Shown here in pieces: positions 1 through 9,738 of a stretch of 64,000 nucleotides of DNA. The notes under the pieces are model-generated. The model made no database searches. It was not told the DNA's origin and saw nothing but the letters and a program-made list of their open reading frames with translations. The stretch covers positions 62,001 through 126,000 of the IMG/VR virus record IMGVR_UViG_3300023184_000042; one strand, 5' to 3'. This DNA is from a virus. Numbering within the stretch: the stretch's first letter is position 1; the number at the start of each line of letters is the position of its first letter. The translations under genes and the position numbers were made by a program.

Positions 1-3000
1 AAAACTTTATACAAGATTGAAAACAATGATACTACCTCTCAAAAGGTAGCATATCAACATTTATCAATAGACAATGTAAAAGAGTTAGATGCTTTAGGAA
101 TTTCTAGAGGTCAGTATAAAATTGTATATAATTTATTTGATAACCTTTTAGGTTCATATGAAGGGCAAAAAGCTTTTATAAAAGAAATATCTCCTTCTAG
201 AAGAGAATTAAGAGTTCAGCTATCACAATCAAGTCCAGGTCTTTTATCTCAATTAAAATCTTTTAAAAATAGATGGGAGCAATTAACTAATGATGATATT
301 TTTGATTCATTTGTTATTAACTTTGGATTTAACGAAACTTATCAAATTATTAATTTAAGATTTGATACAGATTCTGACATACCTGAAATTGTCGTAAAAC
401 TTTACGAGCCACTTACTTCTAAATTTGGAGAAAAATCTAAAATTTGGTTTTCGGAAGAAATTTTAGTACCTATAATAGAGTCTGTATCTATTGTACCAAA
501 ACATATAGGAGACCCTGTTAATACATTAGCTGCTCCTAATTTTGAATTAGAAGGAACTGACGGAGGTTCAATTGCTACTAATTTTAAATCTTGGAATGAT
601 TTACTATCTGAAAATATGTCTACTTCTCAACAGCTAGTAGATAACTATTTTTCAGGGTCTTTATCTGGAATTAAATTACATATAAATTACAGAGACTTTT
701 CTAGCTTTATTCATTATGGGTCAGCAGTAGAAAGAGTTAAGAATTTCAAATATAAATTAGAGTTAATTGAATATTTTACAGGACAATTAGATTCTTTAAA
801 ATCTATAGGAGATACTGAAGTCGTTAATGTTAATATACAAGACACTTATCAAAAACGAAACCGAGTAGTTTCAGGATTCGATGATTTTGAAAAATATTTA
901 TTTTTTGAAAATTCAGGAAGTGCATTATATTCTCATGTAGATAATACTTCAGGTTCTATTAATCCATGGCCTAAAAAAGGAATTTCAAATACTACTTATA
1001 CTTGGGCAGCTGCTTTTGAATATTGGAGTCAAGCTTACACGACATGGAATACATATGCTTCATATGATCCTTATAGTTATTTCGCAGACATAGCAGAAAC
1101 AACATCTACTGCGGGTACAGACTATTACTATAATTTGCTAGAACAAGCTGAAATCTACGATAAATTTAATGTGCATGCCTTAACAAATACAGTGCCAATG
1201 CAAATTCAAAATTCGTCTGATGGTGAAGATTATGCATTGTTTGTAAACATGATATCGCAGCATTTTGATATTTTATGGACTTACATTAATAATTTAACTT
1301 CTATAAAATATAGAGAAGAACACCCTAAAGATGGTATGCCTGATGATTTACTTTATCACGTTGCAAACTCAATGGGATTCAGTCTATTAAATGGTAAATC
1401 TACTTCTGAATTATGGAAATATTCGTTAGGTACAAATTCAGACGGAACTTTAAATTCAGATTCAATAGCAAATGTTAATACTTTATCTGACGAATCTAAT
1501 ACCAAAGAAGTTTGGAGAAGAATTGTAAATAATTTACCTTATATATTAAAAACAAAAGGAACGTCTAGAGCAATTAAAGCTTTAATGACCTGTTTTGGTA
1601 TACCACAATCCGTATTAACTATTAAAGAATATGGCGGGCCTTCTACATTCACAGACAATGACCATTTTCCAGAATATGTTCATGATGTGTATCATAAAGC
1701 ATGGAATGCAAATGGATTAACTAATTTACGTCTCCCAGGAAATAATTTAGATAACGGGACTGGAACTTTAGTAACTCCTAATACATTAGAATTTAGATTT
1801 AAAACAGATAATAATTATACATATGACTATGGCAATTCATATACAATATTACAAACACAAAATAGTGTCGTAACATTACAACGTCAAAATAATTACAATA
1901 ATTTAGGTTCAATAATTTATACTGATAGTACTAATACTATTCAAGTTAATAATCTAGAAATATTTGATAACAGCTGGCATTTGTTAACAATAGATCAAAC
2001 TAACGGTACTATCACTGTAAAAGTAGCTAAATCATTATACGGTAAAACGATCTATATAAATTCAGGTTCATGCCTTCAATTCTTACCAGTTTTTAGTAAT
2101 GCAAATCCAATTGAATTTGGGTATGCATTTAAAGGTCATATACATGAAATTAGATTATGGTCTGGTTCGTTAGATGATAATACTCTTATTGAACATGCAC
2201 AATCTCCTGCATCTTATACATATGATGTTAATAGACATACTCGAGCAACGGGTGAAGAATCTTTAAACCCATATAAACATTTATTGCAAAGATTTACATT
2301 ATCAGATTCTAATTTTACAAATGGAAATTATTTTTATTCCACTCATCCAAATCAAACTATAAACATAAGTGGGTCAGGAGCACATCTTTATGTAACCTCA
2401 CCTAGTAATTTTGTTTTAGAAGGATTTGAAGAAACGTATCATACGCCATCTCCTTCGCTAGGAGGTTCAAGTTTATATACAAACAAAGTACGAATTGAAT
2501 CTTCTTCATTAGACCCTAATAAAAGATTAAATACTAAAACAAGGGTAGAAAAATCTTCATACGACAGATATTCTGTAGATTCAAATAGAGTAGGCGTTTA
2601 CTTTTCTCCTCAGACTGCAATTAATGAAGATATATTCAATCAATTAGGATATTTTGAAATTGACGATTATATTGGAGATCCAGGAGATACTTACAATGAA
2701 TCATACAGTGAGTTAACTACCTTTGCTAAAGACTATTGGTTAAAATATGAAAATCGAAATGACTTTGAAGCTTATTTCCGAGCTTTAGAAATTTATGATT
2801 TTACTTTGTTTAAGTACATTAAAAAATTACTTCCACAAAGGTCAAATGCAGTGGTAGGTTTAGTTGTAGAACCTAACGTTTTAGAACGAAGTAGAGTAAG
2901 ATTAAATAGAAAACCTACCATTGAAGATTTAACTCATGAGACAGTCGTTGCTGAATTCAATCTTCCGATGGGTATGGAATATGAAGATTTATTAGGAGCT

Positions 3001-3726
3001 GTTGAAGAAACAATTTTACCTCCTAATTTTGATTATGATGCTGATAAACAAGCTGTATTAAATGGCATTCAATTAGATACTAATATAGATTATGATAATA
3101 TAGGCCAAGCAGAATTGTCTGGAATTGCGTTAGAATACTTAATGGATTATGATGCTAATAAACAAGGATTGATATTAAATGCAGGAGTGCCTGTATTAAC
3201 CGACTCTAAAATAGATAAAGCTAAAAACGGAACAATTTCTAGAAAATTAACATCTACAGGAACAGTATCTAATATACCTAAAACTACAATATCAACTAAA
3301 ATTGATACTATTAATAAAACGGGTAATTCATGGATTCAAAATAGATATGTTGGTCAATATAAATTGACACAATCTGGTTCATATAGCCCAATACAAAAAT
3401 TCGTGTCTGGTTCTAGACAATCGAACACATTACAAAAATTGAATTATTTTTATAGCACAGCTGCTTCAGCCTCAGCACAAAAACCATATTCAGCTTCATA
3501 TTCATATGCTGATGTACATAGAGAACCATCAGCCGGTTGGAGAAACGCTAGATACTCTGGATGCAAATTATCAGCAGCTGCAATTAACGTTAATTCAGCA
3601 GAAACTGTAGACGGTGGACCTGTAGTTAAAGTAACTAAAGTTAATCCAAATAAAATTGTATTTGCAAATGGTCAGTTAACAACCGTCGACGAGGCAAACA
3701 CAGGAATTAAAAAGAAATCAATTTAA
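1..3726 (+). CDS. Large tail/baseplate structural protein with LamG-like domain (5' partial)
   Basis: The reading frame is open from the first base, so the true start lies upstream; at least 1241 residues are present. An ATG at 616 is in frame, but the 205 codons before it read as normal protein, so it is not the start. Around residues 590-740 there is a beta-rich stretch with the pattern of a concanavalin A/LamG jelly roll, ending in 'HIHEIRLWSGSLDD'. A helical, aromatic-rich segment follows near residues 910-950, and the C-terminus is Ser/Thr-rich. Proteins of this size before fibre genes are usually baseplate or tail structural proteins of marine T4-like phages. The exact role is unknown. 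The next gene has its own promoter-like element. Confidence 0.7.
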   Translation, partial: KTLYKIENNDTTSQKVAYQHLSIDNVKELDALGISRGQYKIVYNLFDNLLGSYEGQKAFIKEISPSRRELRVQLSQSSPGLLSQLKSFKNRWEQLTNDDIFDSFVINFGFNETYQIINLRFDTDSDIPEIVVKLYEPLTSKFGEKSKIWFSEEILVPIIESVSIVPKHIGDPVNTLAAPNFELEGTDGGSIATNFKSWNDLLSENMSTSQQLVDNYFSGSLSGIKLHINYRDFSSFIHYGSAVERVKNFKYKLELIEYFTGQLDSLKSIGDTEVVNVNIQDTYQKRNRVVSGFDDFEKYLFFENSGSALYSHVDNTSGSINPWPKKGISNTTYTWAAAFEYWSQAYTTWNTYASYDPYSYFADIAETTSTAGTDYYYNLLEQAEIYDKFNVHALTNTVPMQIQNSSDGEDYALFVNMISQHFDILWTYINNLTSIKYREEHPKDGMPDDLLYHVANSMGFSLLNGKSTSELWKYSLGTNSDGTLNSDSIANVNTLSDESNTKEVWRRIVNNLPYILKTKGTSRAIKALMTCFGIPQSVLTIKEYGGPSTFTDNDHFPEYVHDVYHKAWNANGLTNLRLPGNNLDNGTGTLVTPNTLEFRFKTDNNYTYDYGNSYTILQTQNSVVTLQRQNNYNNLGSIIYTDSTNTIQVNNLEIFDNSWHLLTIDQTNGTITVKVAKSLYGKTIYINSGSCLQFLPVFSNANPIEFGYAFKGHIHEIRLWSGSLDDNTLIEHAQSPASYTYDVNRHTRATGEESLNPYKHLLQRFTLSDSNFTNGNYFYSTHPNQTINISGSGAHLYVTSPSNFVLEGFEETYHTPSPSLGGSSLYTNKVRIESSSLDPNKRLNTKTRVEKSSYDRYSVDSNRVGVYFSPQTAINEDIFNQLGYFEIDDYIGDPGDTYNESYSELTTFAKDYWLKYENRNDFEAYFRALEIYDFTLFKYIKKLLPQRSNAVVGLVVEPNVLERSRVRLNRKPTIEDLTHETVVAEFNLPMGMEYEDLLGAVEETILPPNFDYDADKQAVLNGIQLDTNIDYDNIGQAELSGIALEYLMDYDANKQGLILNAGVPVLTDSKIDKAKNGTISRKLTSTGTVSNIPKTTISTKIDTINKTGNSWIQNRYVGQYKLTQSGSYSPIQKFVSGSRQSNTLQKLNYFYSTAASASAQKPYSASYSYADVHREPSAGWRNARYSGCKLSAAAINVNSAETVDGGPVVKVTKVNPNKIVFANGQLTTVDEANTGIKKKSI

Positions 3727-3754
3727 AATAAAAACTTAGATTTTTAAACATTAC

Positions 3755-3769
3755 ATATTTATTTAAAAG
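3755..3769 (+). promoter_or_regulatory. Putative late promoter element
   Basis: ATATTTATTTAAAAG, preceded by C; starts 25 nt before the ATG at 3780. Member of the window-wide ATATTTAT family. Confidence 0.55.
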
Positions 3770-3779
3770 AAATTATATT

Positions 3780-4457
3780 ATGGGATACTTAAATAATAGC
3801 ACGATTACTGTCGACGCAATTCTAACAAAAAAGGGTAGAGAATTGCTAGCACGCGGTAAAGATGAATTTAAAATTACTCAATTTGCGTTAGCTGATGACG
3901 AAATTGATTACGATTTGTGGAACCCTGCACATCCATTAGGAACTAATTACTATGGAATTATTATTGAAAATATGCCGTTGGTAGAAGCAACAGCTGACGA
4001 ATCAAATATTATGCGTTATAAATTGGTAACATTACCAAAGAAAACTGCAAGAATACCTGTTATTTCAGTATCACAAACTTCTGCGACACTAACTTCTCCA
4101 GGTCAAGTATTCTCAATTGTTCCAACTACAACTAACTTTACTTCAGGTAATGCAACTTTAGGATATACTGCAATTTTATCTAATTCAGATGTATGTTCAT
4201 TACAAGTTGTTAGTCCAGTAATGGCAGGTGTTAGCCCAACAGTACCTAGATTTATTGGGGATGCAGAAGCTGCGACATCAGTATCAGCAGTTGGATTTAG
4301 CTTTAATATTATTGCAAAACAACAATTAGTTTCAGACGTAAGTGCAACAATTACATTAATTGGAAACGAAACAGGAGGAAGAACTACAGTAACAGTAACA
4401 GTTAAGAAAACATCATTAGCAACCTCAACAGGTACGCCAATTACTAATGCTAGATAA
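3780..4457 (+). CDS. Tail/fibre-associated structural protein
   Basis: 225 residues. The first ~90 residues ('MGYLNNSTITVDAILTKKGR', then 'KITQFALADDEIDYDLWNP') match a conserved N-terminal type that I recognise from marine T4-like phages, where it sits among tail-fibre and baseplate genes. The remaining two thirds is Ser/Thr/Val-rich and looks like one or two beta-sandwich domains. It is the first gene after a promoter-like element and is followed 31 nt later by a pair of paralogous structural genes, so the three probably form one late transcript. No enzyme motif is visible. The specific position in the virion cannot be told from sequence. Confidence 0.6.
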   Translation: MGYLNNSTITVDAILTKKGRELLARGKDEFKITQFALADDEIDYDLWNPAHPLGTNYYGIIIENMPLVEATADESNIMRYKLVTLPKKTARIPVISVSQTSATLTSPGQVFSIVPTTTNFTSGNATLGYTAILSNSDVCSLQVVSPVMAGVSPTVPRFIGDAEAATSVSAVGFSFNIIAKQQLVSDVSATITLIGNETGGRTTVTVTVKKTSLATSTGTPITNAR

Positions 4458-4488
4458 ATTAATAATTTTAATTAAATAAAATACTAGT

Positions 4489-5919
4489 ATGATAAATATA
4501 GCAGCCTTAGAAGGTAAAGCAATAGGAACTAAAGAATCTGCAACAGTTTTTATAGTTCAAAACGGCAGAAAATTCGGATTTAATAGTCAAAATGGATATG
4601 ATACATATGCAAAACTAAACCCGGGTTTAGGTCTAGGTCCTACATTCGGGCCAGGCTCAACAGTTTTAATTGTTACTGCAACAGATGCCGCGTCAATACC
4701 TGATGGAGGATTTGTTAATGATCAAGGTATACTAATACCTAATGACCCTGTGCCAACAGAAAAAATGCAAAATGAGTTAGAGCAAAGAGCTTTTGGAATG
4801 GCAAATGAAATGGTAAAACAGATCAGAATGCAGCAGCAAGTAGCCGCTTCAGGAAGAGTATTTACTAGATTTGAACCAGTATCTGATATATTAGAAAACC
4901 AACAAGTTCAAGTAACTTCTGGATTGTTTTCTTCTAACGCCGCTACATTATCCGCTGTATTTACATCATCACTGCAATCAACCACTTCAAAAAATTATTA
5001 TTACGAGGCCTGGAACGGAATTGCAACTACATCAGAAGCTCAATTTTCAGTAGCTTATGGACATAGAAAAGGTTCAGGCTCTTCAGCAGCTGGAACACAA
5101 AATGACTCTCCATCAAGAGCAATATATTCACAATATAGATTGTTGCTATTGAATCCAGGAGACACTGTCTTTACATTTAAAGATGGTACATCATCAGATT
5201 CAATTTATGCAATTAATTATAACAGATCAAGAGTAAAAGATAGATTAGACCCAGGTAACTGGCAAATGACATTAGCTCAATTATCAGGTTCGACTGTACC
5301 AAACGCTTCACATACCGGTTCAAATGTTAAAGTACAAACATTGAATCCTAATTTTATTACATTAATTGATGATTCAGGAGATTTATATAATTTAGGTACT
5401 GCCGGAACAGGTAATGTATACAATATTGTATCAGGGTCGCTAGCAAATGGAATTTTTAATCCAACTGCGCCAGTATATTATGGATTAATGTATCCAACTT
5501 TTGGAGTAGCTATTCTTAACGACGTCGTATTAAATGCATCAGCTTCATTTAACTCAGTAACAGGTTCAAATATAGCAGGAGATAATGCATGGAAATTGTT
5601 TACTTCTATTTCCGGAGCATTTAGTGCAAATGCTACCAATTTTGCAATGCAAGCTAGAAATATTGAAACGATTACATCAACTCATTATTTCGTTCGTGTA
5701 AAAAATGGAGAATATAATTTTTCTAATAACCCAACATTTACGACAGGGTCTGTAGGAGAATTTGCTCAAGCTACATTTATTGGAGATCCTAAAACATATT
5801 TAACGACAATTGGTATGTATAATGATCGACAAGAACTGCTAGCAGTTGCTAAATTGTCTCAGCCAATTCAAAAATCATTTTCAGTTGAAACCTTAATTAA
5901 GGTTAAATTGGATTTCTAA
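4489..5919 (+). CDS. Tail structural protein, paralogue A of a tandem pair
   Basis: 476 residues. The N-terminal ~90 residues are unique ('FIVQNGRKFGFNSQNGYDTY' resembles a small beta domain that binds or displays a peptide). From about residue 100 the protein aligns almost throughout with the next gene: 'GRVFTRFEPVSDILENQQV', 'YYYEAW', 'QFSVAYGHRKGSGSSAAGT', 'DPGNWQMTLAQLSGS', and a C-terminal cap 'MYNDRQELLAVAKLSQPIQK' ending in KVKLDF. The cap recurs, diverged, at the end of 7513-9279. These are most likely virion tail or fibre-base proteins. Start chosen at the ATG at 4489, 31 nt after the previous stop; no Shine-Dalgarno sequence. Confidence 0.6.
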   Translation: MINIAALEGKAIGTKESATVFIVQNGRKFGFNSQNGYDTYAKLNPGLGLGPTFGPGSTVLIVTATDAASIPDGGFVNDQGILIPNDPVPTEKMQNELEQRAFGMANEMVKQIRMQQQVAASGRVFTRFEPVSDILENQQVQVTSGLFSSNAATLSAVFTSSLQSTTSKNYYYEAWNGIATTSEAQFSVAYGHRKGSGSSAAGTQNDSPSRAIYSQYRLLLLNPGDTVFTFKDGTSSDSIYAINYNRSRVKDRLDPGNWQMTLAQLSGSTVPNASHTGSNVKVQTLNPNFITLIDDSGDLYNLGTAGTGNVYNIVSGSLANGIFNPTAPVYYGLMYPTFGVAILNDVVLNASASFNSVTGSNIAGDNAWKLFTSISGAFSANATNFAMQARNIETITSTHYFVRVKNGEYNFSNNPTFTTGSVGEFAQATFIGDPKTYLTTIGMYNDRQELLAVAKLSQPIQKSFSVETLIKVKLDF

Positions 5920-5945
5920 TAACAATTAATTAATACAATATTAAT

Positions 5946-7445
5946 ATGATAAGGTACGTAGATAACAGTCTAGATAATTTAAACGACGGCTCTTATAACC
6001 CTGGAGGAGACAATTTAGGAGGAGGGTATGGAGGCGGACGTTCGTCTAATGGCTTCGGAGGATTTTTTGGAGGCTCGACACGTGGCGGCGGTTTAGGAGG
6101 TTCTTTCATTCCACCTAGACCAGTAGCCACTCCACCAAGACCAATGCCGGTACCTGTAGTAGTAACTCCAACGCCTACTCCAACTAATCCAACGCCTACT
6201 CCAGTAGTAGTTCAGCTACCACCGCCACCGCCGGCGCCAGTAGATATTATAGTTAAACCGGAAGTTAGAGCAGAAATTGAAGCTTCAGCAGCGCAGTTAG
6301 CTAATGATATAGTTAAGCAAATAGTTGATCAACAAAAACCAGCAGAAGGAGGCAGAGTATTTTCTAGATTTGATCCTACAACAGATATAGTTGAAAATCA
6401 AAAAGTATTTTTAACGACAGGATTGTTTTCAAATACCACATACGGAGTTTCAGTTAATGCAGCAACAATGTCTGTAATGTTTACTGGGTCAATTCAAAGC
6501 GCAGCATCTAAACAATATTATTACGAAGCTTGGAATAAGAATTTTAATATTTCAGAAGATGCTGAACCACAATTTTCAGTAGCTTATGGTCATAGAAAAG
6601 GTTCAGGTTCATCAGCTGCGGGTACTGCAAACGACTCACCGAATAGAGCAGTATATTCACAATATAGGCTATTAACACTAAACCCTGAAGATACTCAATT
6701 TACATTAAAAGACGGAACTTCGACAGATTCTATATATGCTATTAACTTTCAAAGAGCTAGAATTTTAGAAAAAGTAGATCCAGGTAACTGGCAGTTAACT
6801 TTAGGGCAACTTTCAGGTTCGTCAGTAGCAAATAATGTGCATACCGGTTCAAATGTTAAACTAGCAAATAGTCCTGGTTTCGTTTCATTAATTGACGATT
6901 CTGGAGATACTGAACAAGACAATGTAACGACAGTAGGAAGAGTAGTTAATGTAGTTTCAGGCTCTATATTAAATGGAATTTATAATCCTTCATCACCTGT
7001 TTATTATGGTTTAATGTACCCAGATATGGGTATTATTATTTTAGACGGAAATAAATTAAATACAAATCTTTCATTTAATACCGTTACTGGATCTAATATA
7101 GCTGGTGATAATGCATGGAAATTGTATACTTCTATTTCAGGAGCATTTAGTGCAGATCCACTTAATTATTCATTTCAATCAAGAAATTCTGTAGTTAGAA
7201 CATCAGCGCATTATTTTGTAAGAGTAAAAAATACGGAATATAATTTTTCTAATAATCCTACTTTTGTTACTGGTTCTGAAGGAGCTTTTATGCAACCAAC
7301 TTTTTTAGGAGACCCGACAGTGTATATCACTACGGTAGGTATGTATAATGATCGACAAGAACTGCTAGCAGTAGGAAAATTATCTAAACCAATTCAAAAA
7401 TCATTCTCAAAAGAATCTTTGATAAAAGTTAGATTAGATTTCTAA
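5946..7445 (+). CDS. Tail structural protein, paralogue B with Gly/Pro-rich head
   Basis: 499 residues. Residues ~15-60 are Gly-rich (GGGYGGG-type runs) and ~60-105 are Pro/Val/Thr-rich, including a PPPPPP run. This low-complexity arm replaces the folded N-terminal domain of the preceding paralogue. The rest is collinear with 4489-5919, including the 'YYYEAW', 'FSVAYGHRKGSGSSAAGT' and 'MYNDRQELLAVGKLSKPIQK' blocks. A 35-nt tract (7338-7372) is identical to 5812-5846, which suggests recent duplication or gene conversion. The flexible arm could act as a linker or attachment tether between virion parts (inference). 26 nt separate it from the upstream gene, so they are likely cotranscribed. Confidence 0.6.
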   Translation: MIRYVDNSLDNLNDGSYNPGGDNLGGGYGGGRSSNGFGGFFGGSTRGGGLGGSFIPPRPVATPPRPMPVPVVVTPTPTPTNPTPTPVVVQLPPPPPAPVDIIVKPEVRAEIEASAAQLANDIVKQIVDQQKPAEGGRVFSRFDPTTDIVENQKVFLTTGLFSNTTYGVSVNAATMSVMFTGSIQSAASKQYYYEAWNKNFNISEDAEPQFSVAYGHRKGSGSSAAGTANDSPNRAVYSQYRLLTLNPEDTQFTLKDGTSTDSIYAINFQRARILEKVDPGNWQLTLGQLSGSSVANNVHTGSNVKLANSPGFVSLIDDSGDTEQDNVTTVGRVVNVVSGSILNGIYNPSSPVYYGLMYPDMGIIILDGNKLNTNLSFNTVTGSNIAGDNAWKLYTSISGAFSADPLNYSFQSRNSVVRTSAHYFVRVKNTEYNFSNNPTFVTGSEGAFMQPTFLGDPTVYITTVGMYNDRQELLAVGKLSKPIQKSFSKESLIKVRLDF

Positions 7446-7469
7446 AAATTTATAAAATATACCATTAAG

Positions 7470-7504
7470 TAGACTCTTTGATATTTATATTAAAGAGTCT
7501 ATTT
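7470..7504 (+). terminator. Perfect 10-bp hairpin enclosing a promoter core
   Basis: TAGACTCTTT (7470-7479) pairs perfectly with AAAGAGTCTA (7492-7501) and TTT follows. The 12-nt loop, GATATTTATATT, is the late promoter core. The element may both terminate the 3780-7445 unit and start the next one. Confidence 0.55.
7481..7495 (+). promoter_or_regulatory. Putative late promoter element
   Basis: ATATTTATATTAAAG in the loop and 3' arm of a 10-bp hairpin; starts 32 nt before the ATG at 7513. Confidence 0.55.
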
Positions 7505-7512
7505 TACTATAT

Positions 7513-9279
7513 ATGGGAAAACCAGGAGTATTTAAAAAAATAAATGATCAAGATAAAACGATCACACCATTCAAGGTTCACAGATCTTGGAGTTATGAAA
7601 CTACAGCATCTTTAGAACAAGACAGTATACGAAGATTAGTAGCTATTAAACCTAATCATGCAGTTTATGACGGAGGAAAAGTTACATTAGATTCATGGCA
7701 AACTCAAGCAGAATCAGCATCACTATTAATTAACCGATCTTTAGATTCTGAGGCGTCAATGGTTTGGTATAGCTTAAATCATTTATATTATAAGCGAGCA
7801 GGCCGGCCGTTTGAAACTTTTGGATATTCAGATCCAGCAGCTATAGAAAGAACTATATTTGACGAAGCTTCTGTAATTTCAATACCTCAAGTAAAATTTG
7901 GAGAAGCAATTCAACCAGGTTCAGTAATATTAAATATACAAAATGCAGTTTCTAAAACAACAATGTCATTAGTAGATGACGGAAAAGGCAATTTAATAGA
8001 TACTGCATTAAGCAGTTCTATATCTAATGAATTGTTATATTTAGGATTTAATGCAATGACTTATTCTCCATTTTGGAATGGAAACCCAACTTCAACTTGG
8101 TATAATGAATTTCCTGAAGTTGTAGCTCCTGTTCAAAATGACACTACAATTCAAGAATTAGAAGTTATTGGTAAAAATCTTTTAATTGTACCTGCAGATA
8201 AAGGATATAATATAATAGGTAAGGCAACTTCATTTCCATATGGAAACACTGTATTATTCAATCAAAATTCATATATACGAATTCCTAATAATGACACTTT
8301 AAATTTTAAACGAAGTGAAGATTTTGCTATTGGAATGTGGTTAGGTCATAACAGTATAGCTTCTGCTCCGAAAACTGGCAGTATCTTAACTAAACGAACT
8401 ACTACAAAGAAAAATATAAAAACTGCTAAAGGAATAAATCAATTAGCTGATTATAATTTTCCAATAAGTCAATATCCATATGACATTAGAGTTTTCAGTG
8501 GATCTACATTAGAATGTAGAACATCTGACGGCTCACAAATAACTTCAATTACTAGTTCATTACCTCCTAATAATCTTAATCATATACTATTACAAAAAAC
8601 AGGTTCTAATTTTCAATTGTATGTTAATGGAGCTTTACAAGGATCTAAAACAATGTCTAATGAAAATATTCATAATGAAGCTGATATATTTATAGGTTCG
8701 TTAGGATTAACAAATACAGGAGCTGTAAATCAAGGATATAATGGTTCTTTAGATGAAGTTATAGTATTTAGTAAAGGATTAAATCAAACAGAAATCAGTC
8801 AATTATGTTATACAGGATCTTTAAATTTAATGACTACTAATACAAATGCAGTTGGTAATGTATTTTACGAACATGGAATGGTAGTAATTTCAGATCCTAG
8901 AACAAAATATACTTCAGGCTCATTTAAGTTATTTAATGATGCTTTATATAATTACAAAACAGGTCAGCAGCAATCTGGATGTTTAGATCAATTTTATTTT
9001 GAATATAATTCAACAGTAACTTTATATGAACATGAATATGTATGCAGAGCAAAAGAAGATGAATTTAATTTTACTTCTAACGCTACTATAAGACAAAATA
9101 ACGATGAAAATTCAGAAATTCCTAAAGATTTTGTATCTAACGAACATTTTGCTCCTTATATAACGACAGTAGGATTATATGACAAATATGGTAGATTATT
9201 AGCAATAGGAAAATTAGGAACACCAATTCACAAACGAGATGATGTCGATCTTAACTTAATTGTTAGATTTGATATGTAA
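7513..9279 (+). CDS. Tail structural protein with LamG-like insert
   Basis: 588 residues. Residues ~1-200 are an N-terminal domain typical of T4-like marine phage structural proteins ('ESASMVWYSLNHLYYKR'-type region). Residues ~250-430 form a LamG/concanavalin-like domain: 'SYIRIPNNDTLNF', 'LYVNGALQGS' and 'YNGSLDEVIVFSKGL' are characteristic strands. The C-terminus ('TTVGLYDKYGRLLAIGKLG', ending IVRFDM) is a diverged copy of the cap shared by the two preceding genes. LamG domains commonly bind carbohydrate, so a receptor-binding or glycan-contact role is plausible but not shown. It is first in a transcription unit that continues into endonuclease, primase and nuclease-ATPase genes. Confidence 0.6.
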   Translation: MGKPGVFKKINDQDKTITPFKVHRSWSYETTASLEQDSIRRLVAIKPNHAVYDGGKVTLDSWQTQAESASLLINRSLDSEASMVWYSLNHLYYKRAGRPFETFGYSDPAAIERTIFDEASVISIPQVKFGEAIQPGSVILNIQNAVSKTTMSLVDDGKGNLIDTALSSSISNELLYLGFNAMTYSPFWNGNPTSTWYNEFPEVVAPVQNDTTIQELEVIGKNLLIVPADKGYNIIGKATSFPYGNTVLFNQNSYIRIPNNDTLNFKRSEDFAIGMWLGHNSIASAPKTGSILTKRTTTKKNIKTAKGINQLADYNFPISQYPYDIRVFSGSTLECRTSDGSQITSITSSLPPNNLNHILLQKTGSNFQLYVNGALQGSKTMSNENIHNEADIFIGSLGLTNTGAVNQGYNGSLDEVIVFSKGLNQTEISQLCYTGSLNLMTTNTNAVGNVFYEHGMVVISDPRTKYTSGSFKLFNDALYNYKTGQQQSGCLDQFYFEYNSTVTLYEHEYVCRAKEDEFNFTSNATIRQNNDENSEIPKDFVSNEHFAPYITTVGLYDKYGRLLAIGKLGTPIHKRDDVDLNLIVRFDM

Positions 9280-9293
9280 TAAAAATAAATGTT

Positions 9294-9701
9294 ATGGCAA
9301 AAAGAAGAGCACCTTACAGCGTAAAAGCAGTAGCAGCAAAATATGGATTCAGAAGTGGTTTAGAAATGACTATCGACGAATCTTTAAAATCAAGGGGTGT
9401 AGACGGAGAATATGAAAAGCATATTATTCAATATACTAAACCTGAAACAAAGCACAAATATCATCCTGACTTTAAATTGCCAAATGGCATTTTTGTTGAA
9501 ACAAAGGGTAGATTTTTGACTGCTGATAGAAAGAAGCATTTACTAATCAAAGAACAAAATCCAAATTTAGATATTAGATTTTTATTTCAAAATTCTAAAA
9601 CTAAAATATCTAAAGCCTCTAAAACTACATATGCAGATTGGTGCATCAAGTACGGGTTTAAATTTGCAGATAAAGAAATTCCAGATGATTGGTTAGTTTA
9701 A
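9294..9701 (+). CDS. T7-type endonuclease I (Holliday junction resolvase)
   Basis: 135 residues, close to the 149 of T7 gp3. The family's catalytic set is visible with exact T7 spacing: E24 (in 'FRSGLE'), D59 (in 'YHPDF'), E69 and K71 (in 'FVETKG'); in T7 these are E20, D55, E65 and K67. The C-terminal 'SKTTYADWCIKYGFKFADKE' is also typical. The enzyme cleaves four-way junctions and branched DNA, which resolves recombination intermediates before packaging; T4 itself uses the unrelated gp49 for this. It lies 14 nt after a structural gene and just before the primase, so it is apparently expressed with late genes. Identification is confident. Confidence 0.9.
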   Translation: MAKRRAPYSVKAVAAKYGFRSGLEMTIDESLKSRGVDGEYEKHIIQYTKPETKHKYHPDFKLPNGIFVETKGRFLTADRKKHLLIKEQNPNLDIRFLFQNSKTKISKASKTTYADWCIKYGFKFADKEIPDDWLV

Positions 9702-9738
9702 TTTTGATTATGCGAAAGATTATTATATATTAGTCTTG

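Noticed and set aside
7481-7495. Reading the promoter family as T4 late TATAAATA on the minus strand
   Set aside because: The reverse complement does match in several copies, but no minus-strand genes exist here and copies such as ATATTTATTATTAAA do not preserve it.
8686-8693. ATATTTAT inside genes (also 57765-57772)
   Set aside because: These lack the WnTnAAA extension and lie far from any start; chance matches are expected in A+T-rich DNA.
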